DNA from: Thecamonas trahens ATCC 50062
Taxonomy: Eukaryota; Apusozoa; Apusomonadida; Apusomonadidae
DNA length: 33,942 nucleotides
Direction of reading: 5' to 3'
Assembly: GCF_000142905.1 (NCBI RefSeq)
Contig: NW_013657656.1
Span: 43,727-77,668, forward strand
Shown here: piece by piece, positions 29,201 to 33,942 of the stretch
How the letters are laid out: each line of letters starts with the position of its first letter
Position numbering within the stretch: the first letter of the stretch is position 1
Position numbers and translations under genes: made by a program
Notes under the pieces: model-generated
Database searches by the model: none
Told to the model about the DNA's origin: nothing
Seen by the model: the letters and a program-made list of their open reading frames with translations, nothing else

Positions 29201-31079
29201 CGGCGTAGGCCTGAGCGTCGTCAAATGACTGGACAATGGCGGAACGGAGCGAGGATAGGCAAGCATCGCCACCGGGGCCGTACACGTCAGAGGAAGAGAG
29301 GAAGGCGGCGAGGTGCGGGCCATCACGCGAGAGTTGTGACGGCTTCATGCCCGAGAGCGAGATGAACTGGAGGAAGCCCTGGTTAAAGGGCACGCGCGGA
29401 AGGGCGATGAGTGTGTTGACCGTACGACCGACAAGAGCATCAAACTGGTCAAGGACAGCGGCCCTGTCTGGGGTGAACGAGAGGCGTGAGTTGGGCTCAA
29501 AGTCAAGGACGACGCGAAGAAGCATGGCGTTGTCGTGCCATGCCATGTTGAGCAGGCGTGAGAGCTCCTTAAGGGCGAGCTCGTGGAACGACTCGAGGAT
29601 GCGGTAGTCGACGAGGCGAATGAGCTTGCCGACAACGCGGAGCTCGGCGTTGACCATTTCGGCCTTGCGGGCGCGCTCGAGTGCCTTTTGCTTCTCGAGG
29701 AGCATGATCTGGCGAAGTGAGACGGTGCGGCGGGCGGAGGATGCAGCCGAGGCCGAGACCTTGATTCGCTCCGGATCACGGATGTCCTCGATGAGGCGCT
29801 GGACGCGGGCCTTGACCTCGTCAAGGACCGAGGCCAGGAGGCGTTTGACCTTTGCCAGCGCGTCGTCAGTAGCGTCGACAAGTTCTTCCATGGTGAGCGT
29901 GTTCTGCAGCTCGAGGGCAAAAAGGCGTGCGGGGAGAACGGTGCCCTCAATAAAGGCATGGACGTCACAGAGTGCGGCCTGAAACATAGGGTGGAGAACA
30001 AAGATGCGCTCGAGGAGGGCCTTGCGGTTGGCGGCAAAGCGGCGGCGGCGGACGAAAGCGCGCCAGACCTTGATGGTCTTCCAGAATCGAAAGTGGCGGA
30101 AGACCGGGAGCGCCGAGAGGTGCTTGAAAAGGGTGGCAGCGCGGACAAACGAGGCCATGGGTGTAAACTCGGTGTGGCCGTCGGCAGAGACCCTGGTAAC
30201 GCCGTTGGTGGAGAGTGTGTAGTACGCCTTGCCGGCGCCAGACTTGGCACGAGGGAGAGCACCGGAAGCGGTGAGGGCCGACGACGGAGGCGCTCCCGAC
30301 GTGGCCGACGTCGAGAGCACGGTAGCAAGCTCGTCCTTGGGCACTACCTGCAGCGAGTACGGATGGAGCGAGAGCGATGATGGGTCCTCGACCTCGGTGA
30401 GGAAGACAAACTTGGTGGTGTCGTCGTCGTAGTTCATGGAAAAGTGGATGATGGGCGCGCGCGGACCAACGAGCTCGTCGGTGGCGGTCCCGTGCCAGAC
30501 GGCCTCGGTCTCCTCAATGGCCAGGATGGCGTCGTCGATGTTGGAGACGAGCCGTGAGCTCCCGCCCTGGCCCGACAAGGGGTCCTTGACGTGATCGACG
30601 ACCGATGCAGCGCGGGCGACAGGCGACATGGCCGGCGAGCGCATGCCTGCCACCGAGAGCGAGCGCAGCGGAGATGGCGGCGGAGGCGGACGATACGCCC
30701 AATGGTCCAGATCTTGATCAGGAAAGTCAAAGAGCGGCGAAGTAAGCGAGGAGAGACGCGAGGTGTTGACCATCGAGTTGGACAACGACGTGGCCGGTCT
30801 CCCAGCCGCCGGGCCTGGCGAGCCATCATTCGCCCTAGACTGGGCCCTTGACCGACGATGAGCAGCGACGAGTGGATTCGGAGAGAGCGGAGTACCATAC
30901 ACAGGCATTCTCCCTGGTGATGCCCTTGACGGCGTTCTCATGACCTTGTCCCGCCTTCCTCCCCGTCGGCTCGACGACTGACTTGCCCGGCTTGACTGCC
31001 GTGCTGGGCTCGCCCGGGCAGCACGGACAGCCGCCCGGTGGACAGCTTCCACCTCTTGGTCGTATTCGACAAAAGACAT
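17277..31079 (-). CDS. Dynein heavy chain, divergent, with eroded ATPase sites
   Basis: One uninterrupted 4600-residue frame. ATG 31079 (MSFVEYDQ) is chosen because the frame further upstream reads through G/C tracts and overlaps the next gene. In order: Ser/Pro-rich N-terminus; dynein tail (FKHLSALPVFRHFRFWKTIK); linker (LWRFMEPLFSSS near 1140; FPRFYLLSNTQLAHL near 1218); AAA1 P-loop GPASSGKSET (K1522); AAA2 near 1830-2000; AAA3 GPQASSKGW (K2318); AAA4 GPQSSGLAL near 2786; stalk coiled coils about 3050-3150 and 3265-3330 around a microtubule-binding region (HKPFDGLVFTMEAITML); AAA5 with PVLVDPDN near 3470; AAA6 near 3636; complete C-terminal domain (GVYVGNLVLENAAWDG). The AAA1 Walker B acidic pair is replaced (WGVVRHAS, 1575-1582), and the sensor-1 Asn and the later Arg are also missing. 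AAA2 and AAA4 lack the P-loop Lys. It is clearly a dynein heavy chain by architecture, but probably not an active motor. A DNHD1-like or axonemal divergent class is possible. Confidence 0.93.
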   Translation of the reverse strand: MSFVEYDQEVEAVHRAAVRAARASPARQSSRASQSSSRRGGRRDKVMRTPSRASPGRMPVYGTPLSPNPLVAAHRRSRAQSRANDGSPGPAAGRPATSLSNSMVNTSRLSSLTSPLFDFPDQDLDHWAYRPPPPPSPLRSLSVAGMRSPAMSPVARAASVVDHVKDPLSGQGGSSRLVSNIDDAILAIEETEAVWHGTATDELVGPRAPIIHFSMNYDDDTTKFVFLTEVEDPSSLSLHPYSLQVVPKDELATVLSTSATSGAPPSSALTASGALPRAKSGAGKAYYTLSTNGVTRVSADGHTEFTPMASFVRAATLFKHLSALPVFRHFRFWKTIKVWRAFVRRRRFAANRKALLERIFVLHPMFQAALCDVHAFIEGTVLPARLFALELQNTLTMEELVDATDDALAKVKRLLASVLDEVKARVQRLIEDIRDPERIKVSASAASSARRTVSLRQIMLLEKQKALERARKAEMVNAELRVVGKLIRLVDYRILESFHELALKELSRLLNMAWHDNAMLLRVVLDFEPNSRLSFTPDRAAVLDQFDALVGRTVNTLIALPRVPFNQGFLQFISLSGMKPSQLSRDGPHLAAFLSSSDVYGPGGDACLSSLRSAIVQSFDDAQAYAELFSVVAPVHSFGVSWSASDYAAPWLEPDALQAPLDLAAIRADLTKLTKWDAMVSALHTASSRGMLLVDSKSLRENLAPIPIECKAEVLDLLTRIVAARIDTLSTRLEANIYKARGSPHSLTEYVRFAQFLATVPDEKEATRMLLDSIDAAKDLLLEHDVLLPSDTASDHSMVHSLFSQFLSVVAEAGNTKSELFFQYAGVLKTHVDALAASISSVAQALKAPHFASLTATPATLVAELDSLREQLASIGDHATEYAEYLDALGMPPSPVLELGDLTSQLDALAAVWKLSGDWAALELSFSSTPFVSLAEASLEQPVRELEARIAEAQATLPHHPVLAAIASKVAKLASAMPTLLELANPAMQPRHWIQIFAALGESYEHMSSSFTLPQLLSLDVVAHSDLVFQVSDIATGEAEIDAALENVASTWASTQLPTVPYSPDGRTVRKGMYLLAPLGDLLALLEADQLELSRMLSSKYVSGMQSQVEAIRLRLLSHSALLAEWETLQSLWRFMEPLFSSSTSISEALPSVAAKFKLVDRRFRMTMRAAAKASSLHEACAAPGLTQHLVDSRASLELAFRGLAAWLDARRADFPRFYLLSNTQLAHLYALAERPRALVRSIPLMSAIVGPGLSFQTSSSESAAVELIALDSGMAERLKFGRPLQTFGPPHTWLADALEASSKVLAAHVKSALASFDKFLCHDWVFKAPSQAILLVANIKFTEQVETALGAGVIGSGGDGGDSGAAVQDSAAETGKRNSSLRSGPVKPTLARLLQTYRQQLVTWAEIRSSPALAQHHAITIANYMVADMHRLELLRALITDDVGSIHAVQWTTQLRAYWDPALAMPLIRIQDAELSYGYEYHALVRYPMANSAALGTLGTTARWFASGSALGLAGPASSGKSETLRELALVAGRRLVVLDASPLSAVEPPASASPMVAFAPVAAFLRGVAAGGLWGVVRHASSLPLPALSLLSAAAVTLSRSIALGAESLATVGEPRSFMLLGRELRMMPTAGLALTCSPPLGSSATATGAMVANLPACLRSAFEISHTAVPDMLFLLEAALYSQGFRGAKSLASSLFVLNNLMEAEANADDPASVASYGLGFVLKVVDLAATLRARVQLTKESIVVLVAITTVFKASLSDSAFSRALSLTEQVFVRKTHALPPPAALRRSVATKLAEQLGADDAGRVRKHPYVLLALELFPLLALSNGVICAARPDTERVVDGCAELLAAMMNDGADAYLAMMTSEATAAAVDSLPWATAASLLSASDTPQALLAAMPKVALGPAKVHHERHDFDTLTRAQLVGQYVIPPTGAPYWVPGQLAVVLGALATKAELEPAKLFWVVLHNVPPAVAADILAPAMVQLNHRSMTDAPDLDSSFSMGVPDSAGNQSQRPSHVALATAAAAQPSRVVLPQLVSPARITWGNGESLYLPANLRLIVIVNDRQFTPHKLLAAAPVVRVGIGASGGAWLWQQAFADWVTSLHLNPTREEYVHELGNFVSASLAAYAAAMLKMADAAGGADSAPSSPTRSFAAAEGNDKTAQLRIQTRYLTMPVSQLPEGALPLQVVADAILLWLRTLILPSTSPAALDALFGFALFRAVSSLLPAGATEFMGIWHRSLVSRLVGSLPAGTTLADAFMGNDGSVCTPPEEQVLDPLCESSPTPSYWDAPLMCAFEWSALALDHSSSIVLRGPQASSKGWLLEQYVLRRDDAQLIRVSLTEPQWSERLLGVLETHLMQYTSSMMGTAPGTRLLVVVDGVPSAGFSGSAYLEAEAIRVLRLVTKLAANGTTSAQPLLGSGKAPGAAFPHGELLETASYIPGTMLGDDRRVSQATSTAVRAAWEDGHRLTLCGVQFAVVVDECGSAASREWALVLERLYGSMAVVSTLSSPAAIEGILEVRAAAALARLSHDDDDKDASDEPREMDPEYAEIATKLARVTAELRLFAATKLASSAWPSQFAASLGAAVAVMESLGELETGLVTPELATLWWAEAMRLVYVAPLGETSVLGAALNLRLKALMDDEGLAVELPEVSDDDGGLVFRAHSVSGKVKMVTTKAFAMSVPTVREPRLAQLALPWLVFASREEERIGAPMVASGRTASSSLTRAQAVLGTMTPAEHQAMDVRRSLLEGELSGSAMHPGDLAQLGLALFGPRSSGALVVLRGPQSSGLALSRAVAGMHKSKLIEISGAELGDLEQRLKLCYIASGIEGNRVTVYVPAAVLERVLAPRADEESMALCVLSLLLSPSSSGALVTPFSQAEFRQLVGTRRSSGRASADALSNSREANEPLAFGVLVAQFNASVRQHLRVVVEGTEQMAVEMLARPRSSCTGSVWREAFVAAGRAGVVRRVVSLGEVRDNETYALNVVKDLTAQLPLPASSVSGVASVALDVCRRLESGSVVVSVARLIRLALTLYCDAKTYTGLTASRAQSALNTLQAAGERLQEIRNDVARFEPQVQAQLEEAEELTGLIVETETRLAGARGEMTEAEGTLMTARQSRDAQEAYMAAKLGEVMPVLDKYRDRLRLARAEDVSDLASVHKPFDGLVFTMEAITMLTGVESPNWKDVMELLGEANAPAFLEWARTYEPASMTDNMRSALKRMLAHDGVVLSEVAAASPPLGGDLCGWVQAVHEVAITHAKLRVQQATIDELDRTIKDAQDALDDAQEKAKHLGGRLQRLKSQKAKLSKSSLQASVSSSMEELQLMTSSMASVAPMAEALSAVQVEMSAREATLLGDAVVSAAQAVFGRAGEAAALESVVSTTLLVSSSLEERLGSMPAPLAEKTLPRPLVYCEARGSRGSGFGGEDEIAALPPSALLQRLPVAETAFVRSCGASGRWLLGALRETVYSAVTPVLVDPDNLGVPALRELEGDHDLREVHVSSPYVDHVVTEAMVSGRALLVHGFGRSLETGLTPLLRAVLAGVGYLETSVVGSKVGEGGESGDDSGMSSDDEAADPRSASEVFQDMMRAHARARSSELVGGDSSDEVQLVERVTVRMTVTSADGDAENRAVRRGFRLFLVSREREIEVPDVLAGSVHVVTFAAPPSVGEAHAVAMVTQQIKPALAKQVSDIATRLASESHLVSSLYSDAVEMLLTEKFVSKQTTLVDDNEALSGLALSMETFASATATVLKLEVRLRRLVALARESVAAEVAAVAGLWRGASRLQPAVVGLERLSSAVTSAASAIVASNGETPVAQLPKMVFDALMQSLPEDAGLSLAFFAAAEASDQTDAEKLSATEWRVLVDGAQALEDVKVEAAVLSTGSGVPSKPRESWLTAELWNMLGKLEADVGAFDGLLRSVVRDIEVWYTFIHSSAPLSASTSTPSIVERLSPLRRCVLVRLVRPDVLETAMRQVVKSALGVHFSSLGIVSVDEVGKREALVTVLVREAGRQVETWVARWWRETVLEREGANKARLVFVASGSEADIDVNEMRDELERGSWLVVFAASEACGRVLQCAAQVVGGPSGGRRVGWLRKKAPYGRIVVVADDASEVPGEIVRVADVVRVDWPRQLKRALLVQYATYSRLVASVGGSLPRVLRRVLFGLALAVAHVCVRRGMGAPHGFVDAVELSEGRVAAVVAWLRERLASLPHHEAEDEQAGAFVPFSELRSMVSAVMVSTVHGVDSAVLELVMEACLGEFLFDEKHALSASNHNMHPPPFGSLAYHVLYIRRAFPEVVPLDVLGLRNKLAVRLAELRLPVVVRERIAPVVDEHRGWRVACVGRHLCTINELTTLVQRVQSAVPVELPPRGSFSQPMFDHVLETEAAALGAVLNAMHVGLGRLLDVVRGRRELDAALYSQWLSLMDGRVPDGWASGADGLPLWRWLDQMRRKVAQMSNWRQHGLPVVVNLGLLHAPKKLLARLLVVATRTSGSDAPLHAFGFDFVVQRAGVIPREHPPVGVYVGNLVLENAAWDGGQKVLVEPSGHAVGNSMPVVWVRPVDVGQLSRDRLVYAAPLYCGDTSRVIIDMALPISGDESFWRMRGVCLRTE

Positions 31080-31317
31080 GGTGGTGGTGGCAGGGGTGGT
31101 GGGGGGTGGGGGGAGGGGAGGGGTGGGGGGAGGGGTGGGGTGGTGGGTGTTGGTGGTGGCGGGTGGAGGGGGGGGGGGGTGGCGGGTGGCGCGCGCGGGC
31201 AACCGTTGATTGGGGGTTGGGGGAGGGGGGGGGGGGGGCAGGTGGAATTGCAGACGGCGATGGTTGTTGTCATGGGCGATTGTGATCATCATGGACACGG
31301 GTGAGGAGAAGAGATGT
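31080..31317 (-). promoter_or_regulatory. Leader of the dynein gene: C-rich on the coding strand, G-run-rich on the plus strand
   Basis: The 238 bases between the dynein ATG and the stop of the next minus-strand gene contain more than a dozen runs of at least three G on the plus strand, including G12 or longer near 31170 and 31228. On the coding strand this is a C-rich leader like those of other genes here. The plus strand (template) could fold into G-quadruplexes. Confidence 0.5.
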
Positions 31318-32637
31318 TTAGTTGGACTCATCGCGGGACGAGTCAGAGATGGTGGCGGTTGGGGCGTTGGGCTTGGGCTTGGGCGTGGAGGCAGACTCGA
31401 TGAGGGCAGCGACGACCGAGTCGACGACGGTGGCAGAGGTGGCGGTGGGGGAGGAAAGGAGATCGTCAGAGGTGGCGGGAGGGACAGGCTCGATGGGATC
31501 GGCGGGAGCAGCGGGAGCGGCGGGAGCGGCGGGAGCGGCGGGGGCGACAGAAGCGGTCGTGGCGGCGGCAGCAGTGAGATGCGGATCCGAAGAAGAGGCG
31601 GGGAGAGTGAAGAGGGCACCCGAGCTCGAGTCGACGGTGATGTCAATGGGCGCAGTCTCGTCGTTGTCATCATCATCATCGTCGTCGTCGGTGTGCTGCC
31701 AGAGCGGGTGGTCCACGTCCGACTCGGACGAGACCTCGGCAAGGAGGCACTGCTCCGATGTGGAGAGCTTGACCCGGGTGGACTCGTCCATGCGGAGGGC
31801 TGCTAGCCGAGGGGTGGCGCGGATGTCAGCCGGCTCGGGAGTCTCGCCGTCGCGCAACACTGCAGGAGTGCGCTCGGCAGGCTCGTCCTCAAACGACGAG
31901 CCGCCGTCACGGCGGCGGGCAGTCCCAGCGTCCGAGGTCGAGTCAAAGCCGCCGCCGGCAGGCACATCGAGCGAGTCGTCCATCGAGCCGAGGGCGTCAT
32001 CGGTATCGATGGACGACAAGTCGCTGCCGTCGACCACAAACCGCGGCTGTGGGTCCATGTCCTCGTCAAGCGCCTCGACAGTCCGAATGTCGGTCTGCGG
32101 CGAGCCGGCGTACGCCCGGGCATCAGCCATGCGCAGCTCGCGTCGAGCCTCCATGGCCAGGGCATAGTCTAGCTCGGGAGAGGGATCATAGCCCAGCTCA
32201 GGCGAGGGCCCAAAGTCATCGCCATCGTACTCATGCCCGTTCTCCTCGTACATGTACTGCCGACGACGACCGTGACCACGGCGATGCTGGTGGCCACGAT
32301 CATGAGAACGGTGACGACGACCGCTACCATCTGTCGAGCCGTGGTCGTTACGAGAGCTGCTGGCAGCGTCAAACGAGTCGTCAGCAAGACCAACTACCTC
32401 GCCGACCATACGCATCATAGCAGCCATCTGCTTCCTAGCAGCAGCAGCAGTGGCCTCAGCCTGGTGAGCACGAGCCTCGGCTGCCCGGCATCGCTCTTCG
32501 GCCGTAGCCAGCTCTGCCCGGAGAGCTTCCACCAGTGGCGCATACTCAAGGCGGACAGCAGCCTCTACCGACCGCTCACGTTCAGCAAGAAGCATCTCGA
32601 ATGCCATGCCAAAGGCCGACACACCTTCGTGGGACAT
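31318..32637 (-). CDS. Coiled-coil N-terminus with long acidic disordered tail, unknown function
   Basis: A 439-residue protein starts at ATG 32637 and ends at 31318. Residues 1-75 form a coiled coil (FEMLLAERERSVEAAVRLEY, RAELATAEERCRAAEARAHQ). A His/Arg-rich patch (SGRRHRSHDRGHQHRRGHGR) follows, then a duplicated GPSPELGYDPSPELDYA segment. The long acidic Ser/Asp/Glu-rich tail has an Asp run (DDDDDDDDNDE) and an Ala-Pro-Ala repeat encoded by 9-bp units (about 31500-31550). It shows no catalytic or membrane feature and matches no family I know. It lies on the same strand as the dynein gene 238 bases away and has its own C-rich leader (G12 on the plus strand at 32644-32655), so it is probably transcribed separately. 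Confidence 0.75.
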   Translation of the reverse strand: MSHEGVSAFGMAFEMLLAERERSVEAAVRLEYAPLVEALRAELATAEERCRAAEARAHQAEATAAAARKQMAAMMRMVGEVVGLADDSFDAASSSRNDHGSTDGSGRRHRSHDRGHQHRRGHGRRRQYMYEENGHEYDGDDFGPSPELGYDPSPELDYALAMEARRELRMADARAYAGSPQTDIRTVEALDEDMDPQPRFVVDGSDLSSIDTDDALGSMDDSLDVPAGGGFDSTSDAGTARRRDGGSSFEDEPAERTPAVLRDGETPEPADIRATPRLAALRMDESTRVKLSTSEQCLLAEVSSESDVDHPLWQHTDDDDDDDDNDETAPIDITVDSSSGALFTLPASSSDPHLTAAAATTASVAPAAPAAPAAPAAPADPIEPVPPATSDDLLSSPTATSATVVDSVVAALIESASTPKPKPNAPTATISDSSRDESN

Positions 32638-32643
32638 GGTTGT

Positions 32644-32655
32644 GGGGGGGGGGGG
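32644..32655 (-). promoter_or_regulatory. Twelve-base C run in the leader of the 31318-32637 gene
   Basis: A run of 12 G on the plus strand (C on the coding strand) lies 7 bases upstream of ATG 32637 and inside the 51-base gap to the FAF2-like stop at 32689. It is another instance of the C-rich leader and a likely site of length miscalling. Confidence 0.5.
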
Positions 32656-32688
32656 CTGACAGCAGTTTGTGGTTTGGCTTGATTCGAG

Positions 32689-33942
32689 CTACGATGGAGT
32701 TGCCTCGACAAAGAGGGAAACGTGGCCGACGAGGCCGGCGTCGGCGAGGCTCGCGCTGCGGTCGGTGTAGAGGGTGCGGGGAAAATTGGCAACGAGCACG
32801 TAGCCCGAGGTGATGACCTCGTCAGGGAGGTCACAGGTGGCGATCCAAGCGTAGACATGCTGCACCTTGTGGCTCGCCACAAACCGCCGCTGGCTCTGAG
32901 CTCCGTCGGGAAGCCGGACCCGAATGGTGACAACGCCGTCGGCGTCGGCATCAGGCTCATCGGGTACGAGTTCAAAAAAAACACTCGCGCTCGGCAGCGG
33001 CGGCGGCAGCAGCAGCAGCAGCGGCAGCTCACCCCTCGGCAGCAGCAGCGGCGGCGGCAGCGGCGGCCTCGGCCTCGGCAGCAGCCGCCCCCACCGGCGC
33101 CCGGCCTCCTCGGCACGCCGGGCATAAAGAACGAAAAAAGGTCAGCGGCAAGAGAGGCCTCGTAGGCGGCGTCCTGCTCAGCGCGGATGCGGCGGTCAGC
33201 CTCGCGAGTGGCGGCGGCAGCAGCAGCCTCTTGGTCGCGGGCGGCGCGCTCAGCGTCGAGGCGGCCGGTCACGTCCTGCAGGCCGGCGAGAATGGTCTCG
33301 GCCGGGGTGTTGCCCTCGAACACTGCGAGAACGGCAATGTTGTTTGACTGCGGCGAGGCGACAACCAGCGCGAGGTACGGATAGGTGCTGGCCCGGAGAG
33401 CGGTGGAGACGTGGTGTGCCTCCTGGTGGGCAATGTCGCCGGCCCAGGCGATACACGACTCGTCGATACGGGGCACCAGCGCCGGGTCACTCAGCGTGCC
33501 CTCGCAGAACGCCGCTGTCTCGGCGTGGAACTCCGAGTGCAGATAGACAACGAGGACCTTGCCCTCGCGGGCTGCGCGGTGCACAGCCTCGGTAAACGGC
33601 GTGAGCATGAACGCCGGGTGCACGTCGCCGTATTCGGCCTCGAACGCTGCCACAAAGGCATGCGCTCCGCCGCCGCCGCCGCCCATCGTCGTTCCGGTCA
33701 CAAGCGACAGCAGCGGCGCCGCAAGCGTGCCTACAAACCCCACTGCACCCGAAAGAATCGAGAACAGCAGCGACGCGCCCATGCCAAGGATGCCCTGGTT
33801 GGCAGGCATGTCGCCGCCGGTGCTCGGACCCGCGCCGCTTCGGTCGACCGCATACTGCGGGCGCTGCCGCGCTGCCACCGCCGCCGGCACCGGTGCTGCC
33901 GCCGGGAGCCGGAGCCGCACCACTCGCCGCTGCCGCGCTGCC
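32689..33942 (-). CDS. FAF2: FAF2/UBXD8-like UAS and UBX domain protein, 5' partial, frame interrupted near 33134-33139
   Basis: FAF2/UBXD8 is a hairpin-anchored ER and lipid-droplet protein that recruits p97/Cdc48 for ER-associated degradation. The frame is open to the right edge, so the N-terminus, where the family has a UBA domain, is outside. Visible parts in order: a hydrophobic hairpin-like stretch (GASLLFSILSGAVGFVGTLA); the thioredoxin-like UAS domain (FVAAFEAEYGDVHPAFMLTP; KVLVVYLHSEFHAETAAFCE; LRASTYPYLALVV); a charged helix (RRIRAEQDAAYEASLAAD); then a break at a T6 run (A6 at 33134-33139). One more T continues into ARRAEEAGRR. A low-complexity CAG/GCC-repeat region with uncertain frame follows (about 32990-33110), and a UBX domain (GVVTIRVRLPDGAQSQRRF; LVANFPRTLYTDRSASLADA; HVSLFVEATPS) ends the protein. 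The UBX loop reads NFPR rather than the usual FPR-only core. Confidence 0.85.
32998..33075 (-). repeat. CAG/CGG trinucleotide-rich stretch in the FAF2-like gene
   Basis: The plus strand shows runs of CAG and CGG triplets. In the minus coding direction these are GCT/GCC/CTG triplets, giving poly-Ala in one frame and poly-Leu/Pro in another. In FAF2 relatives this region is a charged helix before the UBX domain, so the repeat probably expanded in, or replaced part of, that helix. It is next to the frame break, so the true frame here is unsure. Confidence 0.55.

Noticed and set aside
27581-29326. 581-codon minus-strand frame inside the dynein gene
   Set aside because: Ser/Arg/Pro-rich alternative frame of the same strand, typical shadow in GC-rich sequence.
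31080-31742. 221-residue N-terminal extension of the dynein frame
   Set aside because: It is Pro/Ser-rich read-through of G/C tracts, overlaps the coding region of the neighbouring same-strand gene in another frame, and the ATG at 31079 starts normal-looking protein.

Overview
The window is GC-rich nuclear DNA from a unicellular flagellated eukaryote. The evidence is casein kinase 1, a STE20-type kinase, a FAF2/UBXD8-type ER protein, a full-size dynein heavy chain, GT-AG-like splice signals, and no operon or Shine-Dalgarno structure. Compact, intron-poor, GC-rich genes on both strands would suit an apusomonad such as Thecamonas, but that is only a guess from gene style. I saw no viral, transposon, CRISPR, tRNA or rRNA element.

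Layout, left to right: a casein kinase 1 gene with its 5' end cut off (+); a coiled-coil, zinc-binding and beta-sandwich protein (+); a decayed methionine aminopeptidase 2 fragment (+); a small protein with paired GYAGHVPG/YSGHIPG motifs, probably flagellar (-); a leucine-rich-repeat protein (+); a serine-rich nuclear-type protein (+); a cysteine-type LRR protein (+); thiamine pyrophosphokinase (+); a 75-bp tandem repeat; a second serine-rich basic protein (+); a membrane-anchored MpaB/Lcp-like oxygenase (+); a coiled-coil protein (-); a STE20-like kinase (+); a 4600-residue dynein heavy chain in one exon (-); a coiled-coil, disordered acidic protein (-); and a FAF2-like UAS/UBX protein (-) running off the right edge.

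The most notable biology is the dynein. It keeps the whole heavy-chain architecture (linker, six AAA positions, stalk with microtubule-binding domain, C-terminal domain), but the nucleotide-binding motifs are eroded. AAA1 keeps a P-loop lysine and has lost the acidic Walker B pair; AAA2 and AAA4 have lost the P-loop lysine. This suggests a non-motor or regulatory heavy chain. Its third codon positions also drift from C-ending at the 5' end to G-ending at the 3' end.

Five genes show the same defect: the frame drops by -1 at a mononucleotide run, and one extra base of that run would rejoin homologous or coding-like sequence. This looks most like systematic run-length undercalling in the assembly, and it affects how these genes should be read. 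Several genes also share an extremely C-rich leader directly before the start codon. Spacing is tight: one tail-to-tail pair overlaps by 13 bp and another is separated by 6 bp.
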